Origin: Syntrophomonas sp. UBA5432
GTDB lineage: Bacteria; Bacillota; Syntrophomonadia; Syntrophomonadales; Syntrophomonadaceae
DNA length: 48,661 bases
NCBI GenBank assembly: GCA_002424365.1
Contig: DIRQ01000037.1
Coordinates: 1 to 48,661, forward strand
Reading direction: 5' to 3'
Shown: positions 1 to 8,698 of the stretch, piece after piece
How the letters are laid out: each line of letters starts with the position of its first letter
Position numbering within the stretch: the first letter of the stretch is position 1
Translations under genes and position numbers: made by a program
The notes under the pieces: model-generated
Told to the model about the DNA's origin: nothing
Databases searched by the model: none
The model's input: only the letters and a program-made list of their open reading frames with translations

Positions 1-84
1 ATAAACGGAAAAGTTGAAACTGCTATACCCCGGCCTGTAACCCCGGCGGTAAAGGCTACAGTAACCGGTGGGGGGAGGTATTAA
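1..84 (+). CDS. 3' end of an upstream gene (partial, unknown)
   Basis: The first reading frame is open from the window edge and ends at TAA 82-84, giving 27 residues that finish in a Gly-rich tail (TGGGRY). The stop lies one base before the ATG at 86, and the GGGGGAGG ribosome-binding site of the next gene is inside this reading frame. That is the usual arrangement of translationally coupled genes, so this is probably the tail of an upstream member of the same operon. Too little is present to assign a family, and a chance open frame cannot be excluded. Confidence 0.4.
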   Translation: MNGKVETAIPRPVTPAVKATVTGGGRY

Positions 85-85
85 G

Positions 86-2533
86 ATGGGTCTGAACTTG
101 AGAAAAAGCCTTGGGGGTTACGCTTTAATTAGTCTGGTTATAATTTTATTTTTGGTATTGAGCTTACCTACGGTGGCAGAGGCAGAAGGAACCCTTTCTA
201 TGACTGCCAAAGCAGGGTTCAATGGTTATGTACGTACCGGCGAGCCCGTATCTTTTGCTGTAGAAATTGAGAACCAGGGGCCGGAAATCAGGGGTGACTT
301 ACAGGTAAGGTGCAATCAATTTGGTTCCCGGGTGATATATAGCCGGCAGGTAGTTTTACCCCGAGGTGCCTGCAAGAGTTTTAACATCTATGCATCTGAT
401 GACCAGAGCCAAAGCTTTAACCTTCGCTTAATGGCTAAAGATAAAGAGCTAGTTTCTAGCCGGGTTAAGGTTACTCGCTTACCACCCCAGGAAATGATGG
501 TAGGAGTACTGTCAGATAACCAGGAAGCTTTAAACCACCTGGGGGCAGTGAAATTACCAGGTAATGCCCAGAGGGTTACTGTAATAAACTTGAAGGGTGA
601 GGATATACCCTCTAACCCCATAATGCTGGAAAGTATGGATGTTTTAGTTCTAGCTGATTTTTCCAGCCACAATCTACGTCCTGAACAGCTATCCTCCATG
701 CAAAGCTGGGTAGAAGGCGGGGGATTACTGGTAACCTGTGGTGGGGCTAGCTGGCAAAAAACTTTAAACTCCCTGCCCGAGATATTACTACCGGTGCAAG
801 TTTCCGGCAGTGTCCAGGTAAGCTCCCTGGCAGAGCTGGAAAAATGGACCGGACAACAGCTACCAGCAGGAAAGAATATTATTCTTAGCCAGGGTGAAAT
901 TACCCGGGGTACTACATTAGTAGCTAACGGACAGAGTCCAGTACTGGTAGCCTGTAAAACAGGCCATGGGAATGTTTATTACCTGGCTTGTGATCCTGGC
1001 TCCAGTCCCTTTGATAATTGGTCCGGCAACGATAGTTTATGGCTTAACATTTTTACTAACAGTGACCCTCACCAGGTCATAAGTGCAGCTAATGCACGGA
1101 CTATGATGATGGACCAGCGACGCCATGAGATAGGCTGGGCCCTACGCAGTATACCAGCATCTGATTTACCTTCGCGGGGGTTGCTGGCAGCTGTATTATT
1201 GCTCTACATTCTTATATTAGGACCCGGGGCTTATTTATTACTGAAAAAGTTTGACCGTCGAGAACTGGGTTGGATAGTTATACCTCTTACTGCCATATTA
1301 CTTTTCAGCGCTACCTATTTTGTAGGCTTTAAGGGTAAAGGACGTGATGTTTTTACCCGGGTTATTTCTATAGTACAGATGGAACCGGAGTTTGATTATG
1401 CCCGGGTAAATTCATATATAGGTGCCTTTGCTCCTACCCACCGGGATTTTTCCGTTAAGCTAACTGGTAACTTGCTGGTAGATATTTTGCCGGTGGATTT
1501 CTACCGGGATGGCCCGGGGATAGATAACGAAAATTTACCGGTACTGGCTACGGTGAAGCAGGGTACAGACACCAAAGTTAGCTTCGGTGACCTCAGTCGC
1601 TGGTCGACCCGTTCGATTGCCACCCGCAGCAGTATATACCAACCCGGAAACATTGACGCTAAACTTTACACCCAAGGTAATAAAATTACCGGTACAGTAA
1701 CTAATAATACACGTCAGACCCTGAGCGATTGCATAATTTTCAGCCGCTATGGTTATCAGAAGCTTAATAAGCTCGAACCTGGAGAAACCGCGCAGGTTGA
1801 TTTTATGCTATACCTGTCTATGCAAAATCGGCCGTCCTATTATCGTTTGTTTGAGTCCTATCCGATTAATTATCCCCGAGGATTTAATCCGTTTAGGGCC
1901 CAAGACAATAGTAAAATGCGAATAATGGAGATGTACTTTAATAGAGGGCAAGGGCAGGATAACGAAAAACTCATGTTTATAGGCTGGTCTGAGGAGGAGA
2001 TTAAAGGTGTTCTGGATAATAACGGATTAGGTAAGGTATACCCGTCTACAGCTTGGGTGTCACCCGTACCAGTCAACCTCCTGCAGGGGGATAGAGTATC
2101 GATTCCCCCGGGGATAATAAATGGCCGCATAATAGAGGTTAAAGCTAATCATTGTGAACAAAACTTACAAGGGGTTCAATTTGGTGGGGGACCAGTTACC
2201 TTCCAACTGGATTTACCCTATGAACTTAGTTCATTGCAGGTAGAAAAATTAAACTTATTAGCTCCAGCTGAGAGTTTTCAAAGCGCCCGGTGGGTAAGGA
2301 TGGAGTTATACCAATGGTCCACGGGAAGCTGGAAAGAGATAAAATACCAGTTAATGGGCAACTCCATTGAAGACTGGCAGAAATATTTATCTGAGAAAGG
2401 CAGCTTACGAGTGAGAATAAGCCCATCTGGTACGGATGGATGGGTACATTTACAGGGGGTAACCCTTACTATGGAAGCTAATTATCAGAATCGTGGTCAG
2501 CAACCAAGTTTGACCACCATCGAGGGGAGGTAA
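86..2533 (+). CDS. Secreted/membrane protein with GATase-like domain, partner of an ABC-2 exporter
   Basis: A protein of 815 residues. The start is ATG 86, because GGGGGAGGT (71-79) sits correctly for it; the longer GTG-68 reading would place that site inside the gene. A hydrophobic signal peptide (about residues 10-34, ending VAEA) is followed by a beta-rich Ig-like stretch. Next comes a Rossmann-like segment (about 140-330) with a glycine-rich 'GGGLLVTCGG' turn, as in the GATase-like domains of BatA/GldG-type proteins. Two membrane helices lie near 363-385 and 395-414, and a long beta-rich C-terminal half follows. It directly precedes an ABC ATPase and permease, so it is probably the extracytoplasmic partner of that transporter. 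The substrate is unknown and no catalytic Cys-His-Glu triad is evident. Confidence 0.85.
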   Translation: MGLNLRKSLGGYALISLVIILFLVLSLPTVAEAEGTLSMTAKAGFNGYVRTGEPVSFAVEIENQGPEIRGDLQVRCNQFGSRVIYSRQVVLPRGACKSFNIYASDDQSQSFNLRLMAKDKELVSSRVKVTRLPPQEMMVGVLSDNQEALNHLGAVKLPGNAQRVTVINLKGEDIPSNPIMLESMDVLVLADFSSHNLRPEQLSSMQSWVEGGGLLVTCGGASWQKTLNSLPEILLPVQVSGSVQVSSLAELEKWTGQQLPAGKNIILSQGEITRGTTLVANGQSPVLVACKTGHGNVYYLACDPGSSPFDNWSGNDSLWLNIFTNSDPHQVISAANARTMMMDQRRHEIGWALRSIPASDLPSRGLLAAVLLLYILILGPGAYLLLKKFDRRELGWIVIPLTAILLFSATYFVGFKGKGRDVFTRVISIVQMEPEFDYARVNSYIGAFAPTHRDFSVKLTGNLLVDILPVDFYRDGPGIDNENLPVLATVKQGTDTKVSFGDLSRWSTRSIATRSSIYQPGNIDAKLYTQGNKITGTVTNNTRQTLSDCIIFSRYGYQKLNKLEPGETAQVDFMLYLSMQNRPSYYRLFESYPINYPRGFNPFRAQDNSKMRIMEMYFNRGQGQDNEKLMFIGWSEEEIKGVLDNNGLGKVYPSTAWVSPVPVNLLQGDRVSIPPGIINGRIIEVKANHCEQNLQGVQFGGGPVTFQLDLPYELSSLQVEKLNLLAPAESFQSARWVRMELYQWSTGSWKEIKYQLMGNSIEDWQKYLSEKGSLRVRISPSGTDGWVHLQGVTLTMEANYQNRGQQPSLTTIEGR

Positions 2534-2538
2534 TAAAG

Positions 2539-3465
2539 ATACTGCTTATAGAAAAATTGTGTAAGCAATATGGAAAATTGACCGCAGTAGATAATTTATC
2601 TCTGGAAGTAGATACAGGAGCTATATTCGGTCTGGTTGGTCCCAATGGTGCCGGTAAAACCACTACCATGAAAATACTGGCAGCACTTTTAACCCCAACC
2701 TCAGGACGGGCCTGGATTGCTGGGGAGGACGTTAGCACCAATCCTTCGCGGGTAAGGCAGCTGGTTGGTTATATGCCCGATTTCTTTGGAGTTTATGATG
2801 ATCTTAAGGTTGATGAATACCTGGACTTTTATGCTGCCAGCTATGGTATTCCTGTCCGGGAAAGACGAATGATTATTGGCGATTTACTGGAGCTAGTAGA
2901 TTTGAGCCATAAACGCCAGGCCTATGTAGATTCCTTATCCCGGGGCATGAAACAGCGCCTTTGCCTGGCCCGCAGTCTGGTTCATGACCCGGCCCTGCTG
3001 ATCTTAGACGAACCTGCTTCCGGTCTTGACCCCCGGGCACGGGTAGAAATGCGGGAGTTGTTAAAAGAATTAAAAGCCATGGGTAAGACCATTATTATCA
3101 GCTCCCATATACTGCCGGAGCTGGCTGAACTCTGCACCCATATTGGTATTATGGAGGCGGGACAACTGGTGATAAACGGCACCAACGAGGAGATAGTAGA
3201 ACATACTCGAACCGGAAGAATTCTGCAAATAAAGGTAATGAACCAGGCCGATGGAGCTGCACTTATATTGCAGGAGGAACTTGGTCTTACTGAGATGCCT
3301 TTTCTTAATAACTGCCTGGATATTCCCTTTAGCGGCAGTGACGAAGATCTTAACCGCATTTTAACCCGTATGATTAAGGACGGTATTCCGGTAATATCGT
3401 TCAGTGAAGGCAAGAACAACCTGGAGGATATTTTCATGCAGGTTACGAAAGGAGTGGTTCAGTAA
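2539..3465 (+). CDS. ABC-2 type transporter ATP-binding protein
   Basis: ATPase subunit of an exporter of the CcmA/GldA/NatA class. Seen in the sequence: Walker A GPNGAGKTT (about residues 34-42), signature LSRGMKQRL (about 134), Walker B LLILDEPASGLD (about 154), and the switch histidine in SSHIL (about 188). The C-terminal 90 residues are the usual accessory domain of this class. The start is unusual. The family N-terminus (LLIEKLCKQYG) begins at an ATA codon, 2539, eight bases after GGGGAGG (2524-2530); the first ordinary start is TTG 2557, which would lose the first beta strand. The preceding gene stops at 2533, and the permease ATG overlaps this stop as TAATG, so the genes are co-translated. 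Confidence 0.93.
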   Translation: MLLIEKLCKQYGKLTAVDNLSLEVDTGAIFGLVGPNGAGKTTTMKILAALLTPTSGRAWIAGEDVSTNPSRVRQLVGYMPDFFGVYDDLKVDEYLDFYAASYGIPVRERRMIIGDLLELVDLSHKRQAYVDSLSRGMKQRLCLARSLVHDPALLILDEPASGLDPRARVEMRELLKELKAMGKTIIISSHILPELAELCTHIGIMEAGQLVINGTNEEIVEHTRTGRILQIKVMNQADGAALILQEELGLTEMPFLNNCLDIPFSGSDEDLNRILTRMIKDGIPVISFSEGKNNLEDIFMQVTKGVVQ

Positions 3466-4418
3466 TGAAAAGGCTAGTTCTAAACCCGGTGCTGGATAAG
3501 GAATTTCGTTCCCGCATGCGGACCTGGAAGTCTCCCTTGTTGATAAGTTTGTACCTGGGGACCCTGGCTCTAATTACTCTGGGTTATTACTGGACCCAGC
3601 AGCAAAGGATTTATTACTCTGGTTTTGGACCCGATGTGGGGCCCCAGATATATGTTACTCTGACCATATTCCAGTTAATGCTGGTCTCTTTCGTTACCCC
3701 AGCTTTTACCGCTGGAGTAATCAGCGGTGAGCGGGAGAAACAGACTCTGGACCTCCTGATTTGTACCCGGCTGTCGGCTATTTCAATAATTTTAAATAAA
3801 CTAATGGCCTCGATAGCCTATATACTACTATTGATAATATCTTCATTACCCTTTTTCGGGGTAGTATATTTCTTCGGCGGCATATTACTTAGCGAATTGG
3901 CACAGATATTTCTGGTCTATTTAATGACGGCTCTTACCTTTGGCGCGGTAGGGGTTTTTTGTTCCACTATTTTTCGCAAAACTCAGGTGTCGGTAGTGGT
4001 AACTTATGTTATCGTCTTTTTCTTCTTGGCTGGTACGGCAGCCATAACTGCATTTTTGGTAAATGTTCGGCCCAACTTCGGCGGTGTTCCGGTGATAGCT
4101 TATCTCAATCCGCTGGTAGCATTGTATTCAACCTTCCCGGGCTCTTTTGCTCGGGGTTTGCCGCTAAACTTTGCACCTGGACCCAGCGGGGCGGTGGGCG
4201 CCAATGTGACAAGTCTGCAGCCTTGGCAGTATAACTTTATCGGTGATGGCATTATTATAGTAGTGCTATTATTTATTGCCATATTACTTTTGGATCCGGT
4301 AGGACGATTCTCCAGATTAAAACGCTGGTTTAAACGAAAGAAAAAAGTGCAGGTGGATAGCGGGGAGATAAGTAAGAAAATAGACACTGAATCCACTGAA
4401 AACTATGAAGGACACTGA
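3465..4418 (+). CDS. ABC-2 type transporter permease
   Basis: An integral membrane protein of 317 residues with about six hydrophobic segments (near residues 25-45, 64-86, 110-130, 135-160, 175-200 and 255-275). It has the conserved cytoplasmic motif 'GVISGEREKQTLDLLICT' after the second segment, typical of ABC-2/NatB-like permeases. It forms the channel for the ATPase that it overlaps by one base. The C-terminal tail is charged (KRWFKRKKK) and then ends in a short acidic stretch, DTESTENYEGH. The DNA encoding this stretch resembles a dispersed intergenic repeat (see the repeat at 4381), so the last dozen residues may be a recent acquisition. The substrate is unknown. Confidence 0.9.
   Translation: MKRLVLNPVLDKEFRSRMRTWKSPLLISLYLGTLALITLGYYWTQQQRIYYSGFGPDVGPQIYVTLTIFQLMLVSFVTPAFTAGVISGEREKQTLDLLICTRLSAISIILNKLMASIAYILLLIISSLPFFGVVYFFGGILLSELAQIFLVYLMTALTFGAVGVFCSTIFRKTQVSVVVTYVIVFFFLAGTAAITAFLVNVRPNFGGVPVIAYLNPLVALYSTFPGSFARGLPLNFAPGPSGAVGANVTSLQPWQYNFIGDGIIIVVLLFIAILLLDPVGRFSRLKRWFKRKKKVQVDSGEISKKIDTESTENYEGH
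4381..4399. repeat. Dispersed repeat fragment inside the permease 3' end
   Basis: These 19 bases (core TAGACACTGAAT) are the reverse complement, with one mismatch, of 13602-13620, and 13396-13410 is a shorter relative. The copy is in frame at the end of the permease gene and encodes part of its final residues. Confidence 0.55.
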
Positions 4419-4799
4419 GGTTTTTAAAATATTTATTTAACCTATAGCACTCTCACCTCTATTTTAATTGATGGTTGTCGTATGCCCTTTAAGGTATGGC
4501 CTCCGGCTTAGAGGGAATAAGTAGGCGTCTAACACAGCTATCTTGTGAATAATTTTGAATTGAGAATTTGACTAATTATTTAGAGTGAGGGGTGAGGCGT
4601 GAAGCATGAGGGTGTAGGGGCAGACCCGTGTGTTTGCCCAGCCGACCACTGAACCCCGGGCTTTTAATCTGTCGCTTATAAATTTGTTTCCGGTCGAACA
4701 CATGGGTTCGCCCCTACAGGTTATGTGTAATCCGGGAAGGAAGTTTAATCGATGGTTTTTGGGTGCCCTTTAGAGATGCCTATGGGTGGGGGTGAATAA
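4419..4799. other. Intergenic region with dispersed repeats
   Basis: 381 bases without a credible gene. Two related segments, 4462-4499 and 4742-4786, each carry a TTTAAT(T/C)GATGGTT core followed by TGCCCTTTA. Between them lie GAGTGAGGGGTGAGG (about 4584-4598), a motif type found at several gene ends in this window, and the inverted-repeat element 4613-4718. No clear terminator for the permease gene was found. The ribosome-binding site for the next gene (GGGTGGGGGTGA) is at 4785-4796. Confidence 0.5.
4613..4718. repeat. MITE-like element with 20-bp imperfect terminal inverted repeats
   Basis: The left end TGTAGGGGCAGACCCGTGTG (4613-4632) is the reverse complement of 4699-4718 except for three mismatches. 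The 106-bp unit has no coding capacity. Elements with ends of the GTAGGGGC...GACCC type are common in Clostridia and other genomes (from memory, not searched). Whether it is mobilised in trans or is only a structured repeat cannot be told from one copy. Confidence 0.5.
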
Positions 4800-6140
4800 A
4801 TGAAGATATCCATCATAACAAAGTACATAATGAAGCTTAAGTCGGAGCGGCGCAGCTTTAATGACCGGGAAATTAAAACTGCCCTACAACCGGCATGGAA
4901 ACGCTTACAAAGGCAGCATTTCATGGTCAGCCTTTTTAGAGGTTTGGCTGTGGCTATGTTAGCAACGCTATTGCTGCTAGCCTATTCCTTCCTGCGCCCC
5001 TGGGCTGATACTACGTATTATTGCCTGGTTGTAGCAGGAATTATAATTCTGGCTACAGTTGTACTGGCTTTAATCTCACGTCCGGGTTTATGGGAAGCAG
5101 CTTGCCAAGTGGACGCTAAAGGCCTAAAAGAGCGGGTAACTACTGCTCTGGAATTATCCAATTCTGTTTCAGATAACCCGATGCAGCGATTACAAAGAGA
5201 GGATGCATTAAGACACCTGCGGGAAGTGGACGCTGCGGCCACTTTTCCTCTGCAAATACCCCGGCGGGAGGGTAAGATTTTACTGGTTCTGACCGGATTC
5301 TTGCTGCTGCTTAATGTAATTCCCAATCCCTGGCAGGGAGAGGTGAACCGGCAAATGGCGGTTCGACAAGAAATTGCCCAGCAGCAAAAACAAGTGGAGA
5401 AAGTTAAAAAGGAATTAGCCAAGAAAAATGAAAAGGCCCCTTCTGCCAAACGGGAAGAGGGGATTAAGGCCCTGGAAGATTTACAGCAGAAGCTAGGATC
5501 AGCTAAAAAGCAGGAAGAAGCCATGAAATCCCTGGCTGCTACAGAAGAGCAATTACAAAAAGTCTCCTTAAATAAACAGGACCATGTAAACAGTGATGTG
5601 GAACGGCTGTCCCAGATGTTAAAACAAGAGGAGATAAGCCGGGAATTGGGTGAAAAGTTGGCTGCCGGTGATAGCCGGGAAGTAGAACAAAGTTTTGCTA
5701 AAATGGCAGAAAAACTACCAACTATGTCCAGCGCCGATCAGCAAAAACTGGCTGCCAGCCTGAATGAATCATCGGCAGCCATAAGTGATGCAGGCCTAAA
5801 AAAGCAGCTAAATCAGGCAGCCAAAAGCCTAAATAGCGGGTCGGCACGAACTGCAGGGGGGCAATTAAGTACGCTGGGTGCAACCCTGGGTGCAATGAGC
5901 AGTCAGGCAGCGGTAAACTCGGATTTAGCTCAGGCGCAAATGGCATTGCAATCGTCCCGAATGGCCATAGCGGCAGCGGGTAGCAGTAGTAACGGGAATC
6001 TGGCAGCTACCGGTAATACTTGCTCACATCCTGGATGTAATACCCCTGGCGGCAACGGAACCTGACAGGTAAGTGGTAATTCTCCTGGAGGGGGAAATTC
6101 ACCGGGGAGCGGTAGTGGGCAGGGGATAAAACCGGGAACT

Positions 6141-6203
6141 GGTGCCGGGGCAGGAGCAGGAGCTGGAGCTGGAGCTGGAGCTGGAGCAGGAGCAGGAGCA
6201 GGC
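6141..6203 (+). repeat. Hexanucleotide tandem repeat encoding (Gly-Ala)n
   Basis: About ten hexamers, mostly GGAGCA or GGAGCT, run in frame with the disrupted gene and encode a Gly-Ala linker. Unit length is a multiple of three, so copy-number change would alter linker length without breaking the frame. Long antisense leucine/proline-rich frames across it are artefacts of the repeat. Confidence 0.85.
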
Positions 6204-6500
6204 ATGGGCACCAGTAACCAGGATAACCCGCAACAAAAAGCTTCATCCGGTGGACCGGCAGGAGGTAGTTTGCCGGCAGCTATAAATACTGCAGATTACG
6301 AAAAAATCTATGACCCGGCCCGGATAGGAAGGGCTGGAGAAACTTCATATGTAAAAGGCCAGGAAGGTAGCGGCCCCCAGCAGACTATAGCCATAGATAA
6401 TCCTGATATTATGCCCGATACTATGTTTCCTTACCAGCAGGTGGTAGGAGAGTACAGCCAGTTGGCCCGGGAATCCCTGAACCGCAGCGTAATTCCGCCA

Positions 6501-6521
6501 GGGACCAGGGACCAGGGACCT
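6501..6521 (+). repeat. 7-bp tandem repeat causing a frameshift
   Basis: Three adjacent units, GGGACCA-GGGACCA-GGGACCT. Deleting one restores a frame that ends the protein in LVRDYFSSLEN. A unit length that is not a multiple of three makes the tract a slippage-prone frame switch. Confidence 0.75.
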
Positions 6522-6757
6522 GGTACGAGACTACTTTTCTTCGCTGGAAAATTAATTCGTAAATGGGAGATAACAATGAAGTTGTCTTGTTAATAATTTT
6601 GTATTTCAAGCTTGCTTAATTGTCTTGAGTGAGGGGTAAGGATTTCTTCTTAACTCTGCAACCCGATAACATATTTTCATCCGTGGTTGGGTATACTCCG
6701 GCACTCAGCAGTAAACTAATTACCTAAAACCTAACTGAAGATGGCAATGAATGCCGG

Positions 6758-6796
6758 GGTATAGCCTTCGGGCATGGAGGGTTAGTTAGAAAATAG
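6758..6796. repeat. Dispersed repeat upstream of moxR
   Basis: This 39-base segment (core CCTTCGGGCATG, ending AGAAAATAG) matches the reverse complement of 13428-13466 at all but a few positions. It ends four bases before the ribosome-binding site of the MoxR gene, so a repeat now forms its upstream border. The rest of 6556-6757 holds a GAGTGAGGGGTAAGG motif (about 6629) and nothing else I recognise. Confidence 0.6.
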
Positions 6797-6812
6797 TTTG
6801 GAGGGTGTTTTG

Positions 6813-7781
6813 ATGCAAGTAGAAGATTTTGCTCGGGTGGTTAAAGAAATAGAGGAAGAGATAGGCCGGGTAATGGTAGGGCAGAGGGATATTATTCGCC
6901 AGACCCTGATTTGCCTTTTAGCCGGTGGCAATGTTCTCCTGGAAGGGGTTCCCGGGCTGGGTAAAACCATGCTGGTTAGGACCATTAGCCAGGTATTATC
7001 CCTGGAATTTAGCCGTATCCAGTTTACTCCCGACCTGATGCCGGCGGATATAGCCGGGACTAATATTTTAAGCGAAGAGGTTGGGGGGAGCAGGCATTTT
7101 CGTTTCCAGCCGGGCCCGGTTTTTGCAAATATAGTACTGGCAGATGAGATAAACCGTGCCACTCCAAAGACCCAAAGTGCTTTGCTGGAAGCTATGCAGG
7201 AGAAGACAGTTACGGTGGGCGGTAAAACCAGAACCCTGCCCCAGCCCTTTTTTGTGTTGGCTACTCAGAATCCACTGGAAATGGAAGGGACTTATCCACT
7301 GCCGGAAGCCCAAATGGATCGGTTTTTATTTAAACTCCTGGTAAAATACCCGGGGGAAGAAGAACTTGGCAGCATTATAAACATGACCACCGGCAGTGAC
7401 GAAATCACCCTTAAGCAGGTAGCAGGTGCAGATACCATCACTGCCATGAGCACTCTGGCACGGGAGATACCAGTTGGGGAAAGGGTACTGGAAATGGCTA
7501 CCCGGTTGGTACTGGCTACTCATCCGGATAGTGAATATGCTCCGGAAAGTGTTCAAAAATATGTACGTTATGGCGCCTCCCCCCGGGGAGGTCAGGCCCT
7601 AATTGGTGCCGGTAAGGTACGGGCATTGATGGAAGGACGCTATAATGTGGCCTTTGAAGATATTGCCGAACTGGCCTATCCCGCCCTGCGTCATCGATTC
7701 TTTCTAAACTTCGAAGGCGAAGCCCAGGGCCTGGTCACTGATGAATTAATCACCGATATCTTACAGCACATAAAAAAGTAA
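6813..7781 (+). CDS. MoxR family AAA+ ATPase
   Basis: A cytoplasmic AAA+ ATPase of 322 residues. MoxR proteins act as chaperone-like remodelers, usually working with vWA-domain partners encoded next to them. Walker A GVPGLGKT is at about 45-52, Walker B VLADEINRA at about 107, then the MoxR hallmarks ALLEAMQE, ATQNPLEMEGTYPLPEAQ and DRFLFKL, and a C-terminal lid. The start is ATG 6813, seven bases after GGAGGG (6800-6805); an in-frame TTG further upstream would include the ribosome-binding site. DUF58 and two vWA genes follow, the standard order for this system. The short spacing to 7814 suggests co-transcription. A GGAGTTAGGGGTAAGG stretch follows the stop. Confidence 0.96.
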   Translation: MQVEDFARVVKEIEEEIGRVMVGQRDIIRQTLICLLAGGNVLLEGVPGLGKTMLVRTISQVLSLEFSRIQFTPDLMPADIAGTNILSEEVGGSRHFRFQPGPVFANIVLADEINRATPKTQSALLEAMQEKTVTVGGKTRTLPQPFFVLATQNPLEMEGTYPLPEAQMDRFLFKLLVKYPGEEELGSIINMTTGSDEITLKQVAGADTITAMSTLAREIPVGERVLEMATRLVLATHPDSEYAPESVQKYVRYGASPRGGQALIGAGKVRALMEGRYNVAFEDIAELAYPALRHRFFLNFEGEAQGLVTDELITDILQHIKK

Positions 7782-7813
7782 GGAGTTAGGGGTAAGGGAA
7801 GTAGGTTAAAATA

Positions 7814-8698
7814 ATGGATAATGTTTTTGACCAGCAGTTCCTGGCCAGTTTAGAGCGACTGTCGCTACAGGCCAGGAAAATTATTGCCGGCAAGCATAGC
7901 GGGGAGCGACGCTCACCTAATAGGGGGAGTTCGGTGGAGTTTGCCGATTTTCGTAACTACTCCAGCGGAGATGATTTTCGCCACATCGACTGGAATGCTT
8001 ATGCCCGCAGTGAACGACTATTTTTAAAGTTATTTATGGAAGAGCAGGACCTTTTGCTAACCATTTTTATTGACCTGAGCCAGTCCATGGACTGGGGAGA
8101 ACCCACCAAAGCCAGAGTGGCCAAACAGATAGCGGCTGCCTTTGCTTACCTGGCCCTGGCTAGTTTCGACCGGGTGGCTATTGCCTGCTGCTCCGATAAT
8201 TTGCGGGCTTATTTACCGCCACTGCGGGGGAGAGCTGCGCTTAAAAGGGTATGGGATTTCATCGCTGGGCTTCCCTGCGAAGGGAATACTGATCTGAGTA
8301 AATCTCTGCAGGATTTTGGACGTTATGCCCGGGGAGGGGGTATGTCCCTGGTTATCTCAGATTTCATGACCCCGTCTGGTTATGAGGAGGGTTTAAAATA
8401 TCTGCAGTACTTGAAACAGGATGTAATAATAATGCAGTTATTGGCACCGGATGAAATAACCCCGCCCTTAAACGGAGACCTGCGCCTGGTAGATTCTGAA
8501 AGCGGCGATGCCCGGGAAGTAACTATTACCCCGCTGGTGCTTAAAGCTTACCAGCGCAAACTACAGGAACACAGTGAAGGAATACGTAATTTCTGTTATC
8601 AACGTAACTTCGGTTATTTGCAGCTCAGCGCATCAGAACCGCTGGAAGATATTATATTACGCAGCCTTCCCAGCGCCGGTATTTTGGGGAGAAGGTGA
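7814..8698 (+). CDS. DUF58 domain-containing protein (YeaD-like), MoxR partner
   Basis: A protein of 294 residues with the DUF58 signature SSGDDFRHIDWNAYARSE (about residues 49-66), then an LFMEEQD segment and a degenerate vWA-like core. A DLSQS motif near residue 86 matches the DxSxS metal-ion site. No membrane helix is evident. DUF58 proteins are almost always encoded directly after moxR and are thought to be client or partner proteins of the ATPase; their biochemical activity is not established. The TGA at 8696-8698 is four bases before the TTG start of the next gene, and the ribosome-binding site for that gene lies within this reading frame, so translation is probably coupled. Confidence 0.93.
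   Translation: MDNVFDQQFLASLERLSLQARKIIAGKHSGERRSPNRGSSVEFADFRNYSSGDDFRHIDWNAYARSERLFLKLFMEEQDLLLTIFIDLSQSMDWGEPTKARVAKQIAAAFAYLALASFDRVAIACCSDNLRAYLPPLRGRAALKRVWDFIAGLPCEGNTDLSKSLQDFGRYARGGGMSLVISDFMTPSGYEEGLKYLQYLKQDVIIMQLLAPDEITPPLNGDLRLVDSESGDAREVTITPLVLKAYQRKLQEHSEGIRNFCYQRNFGYLQLSASEPLEDIILRSLPSAGILGRR

Larger units (their letters stand above)
4800..6555 (+). pseudogene. Coiled-coil membrane protein of the MoxR/vWA cluster, disrupted twice
   Basis: The first part (4800-6065, 421 residues) has a basic N-terminus, three hydrophobic segments (about residues 45-65, 75-100 and 160-180), a Lys/Glu/Gln-rich coiled coil (about 185-270) and an Ala/Ser/Gln-rich tail. It stops at TGA 6063-6065. 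The same frame stays open downstream with the same Gly/Ser/Asn composition through a Gly-Ala repeat to about 6512, ending ...RESLNRSVIPPGTRD. There, three 7-bp units (6501-6521) shift the frame. Removing one unit continues the protein as LVRDYFSSLEN with a stop at 6553-6555, a much more protein-like end than the present frame (stop 6591-6593). I infer an ancestral protein of about 580 residues with one nonsense and one frameshift lesion. The 421-residue product may still be made. Confidence 0.75.

Noticed and set aside
6063..6103. UGA at 6063-6065 as a selenocysteine codon: a bulged hairpin (6075-6103, loop TGGA) lies about 10 bases downstream, resembling a bacterial SECIS.
   Set aside because: The codon is in a low-complexity Gly/Ser/Ala linker with no redox motif, the hairpin has three bulges, and the frameshift further downstream shows that the gene is decaying. 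A nonsense mutation is simpler.
5930..6246. Long minus-strand frames rich in Pro-Ala or Leu-Gln.
   Set aside because: They are antisense readings of the Gly-Ala hexamer repeat, with no ribosome-binding site or family.
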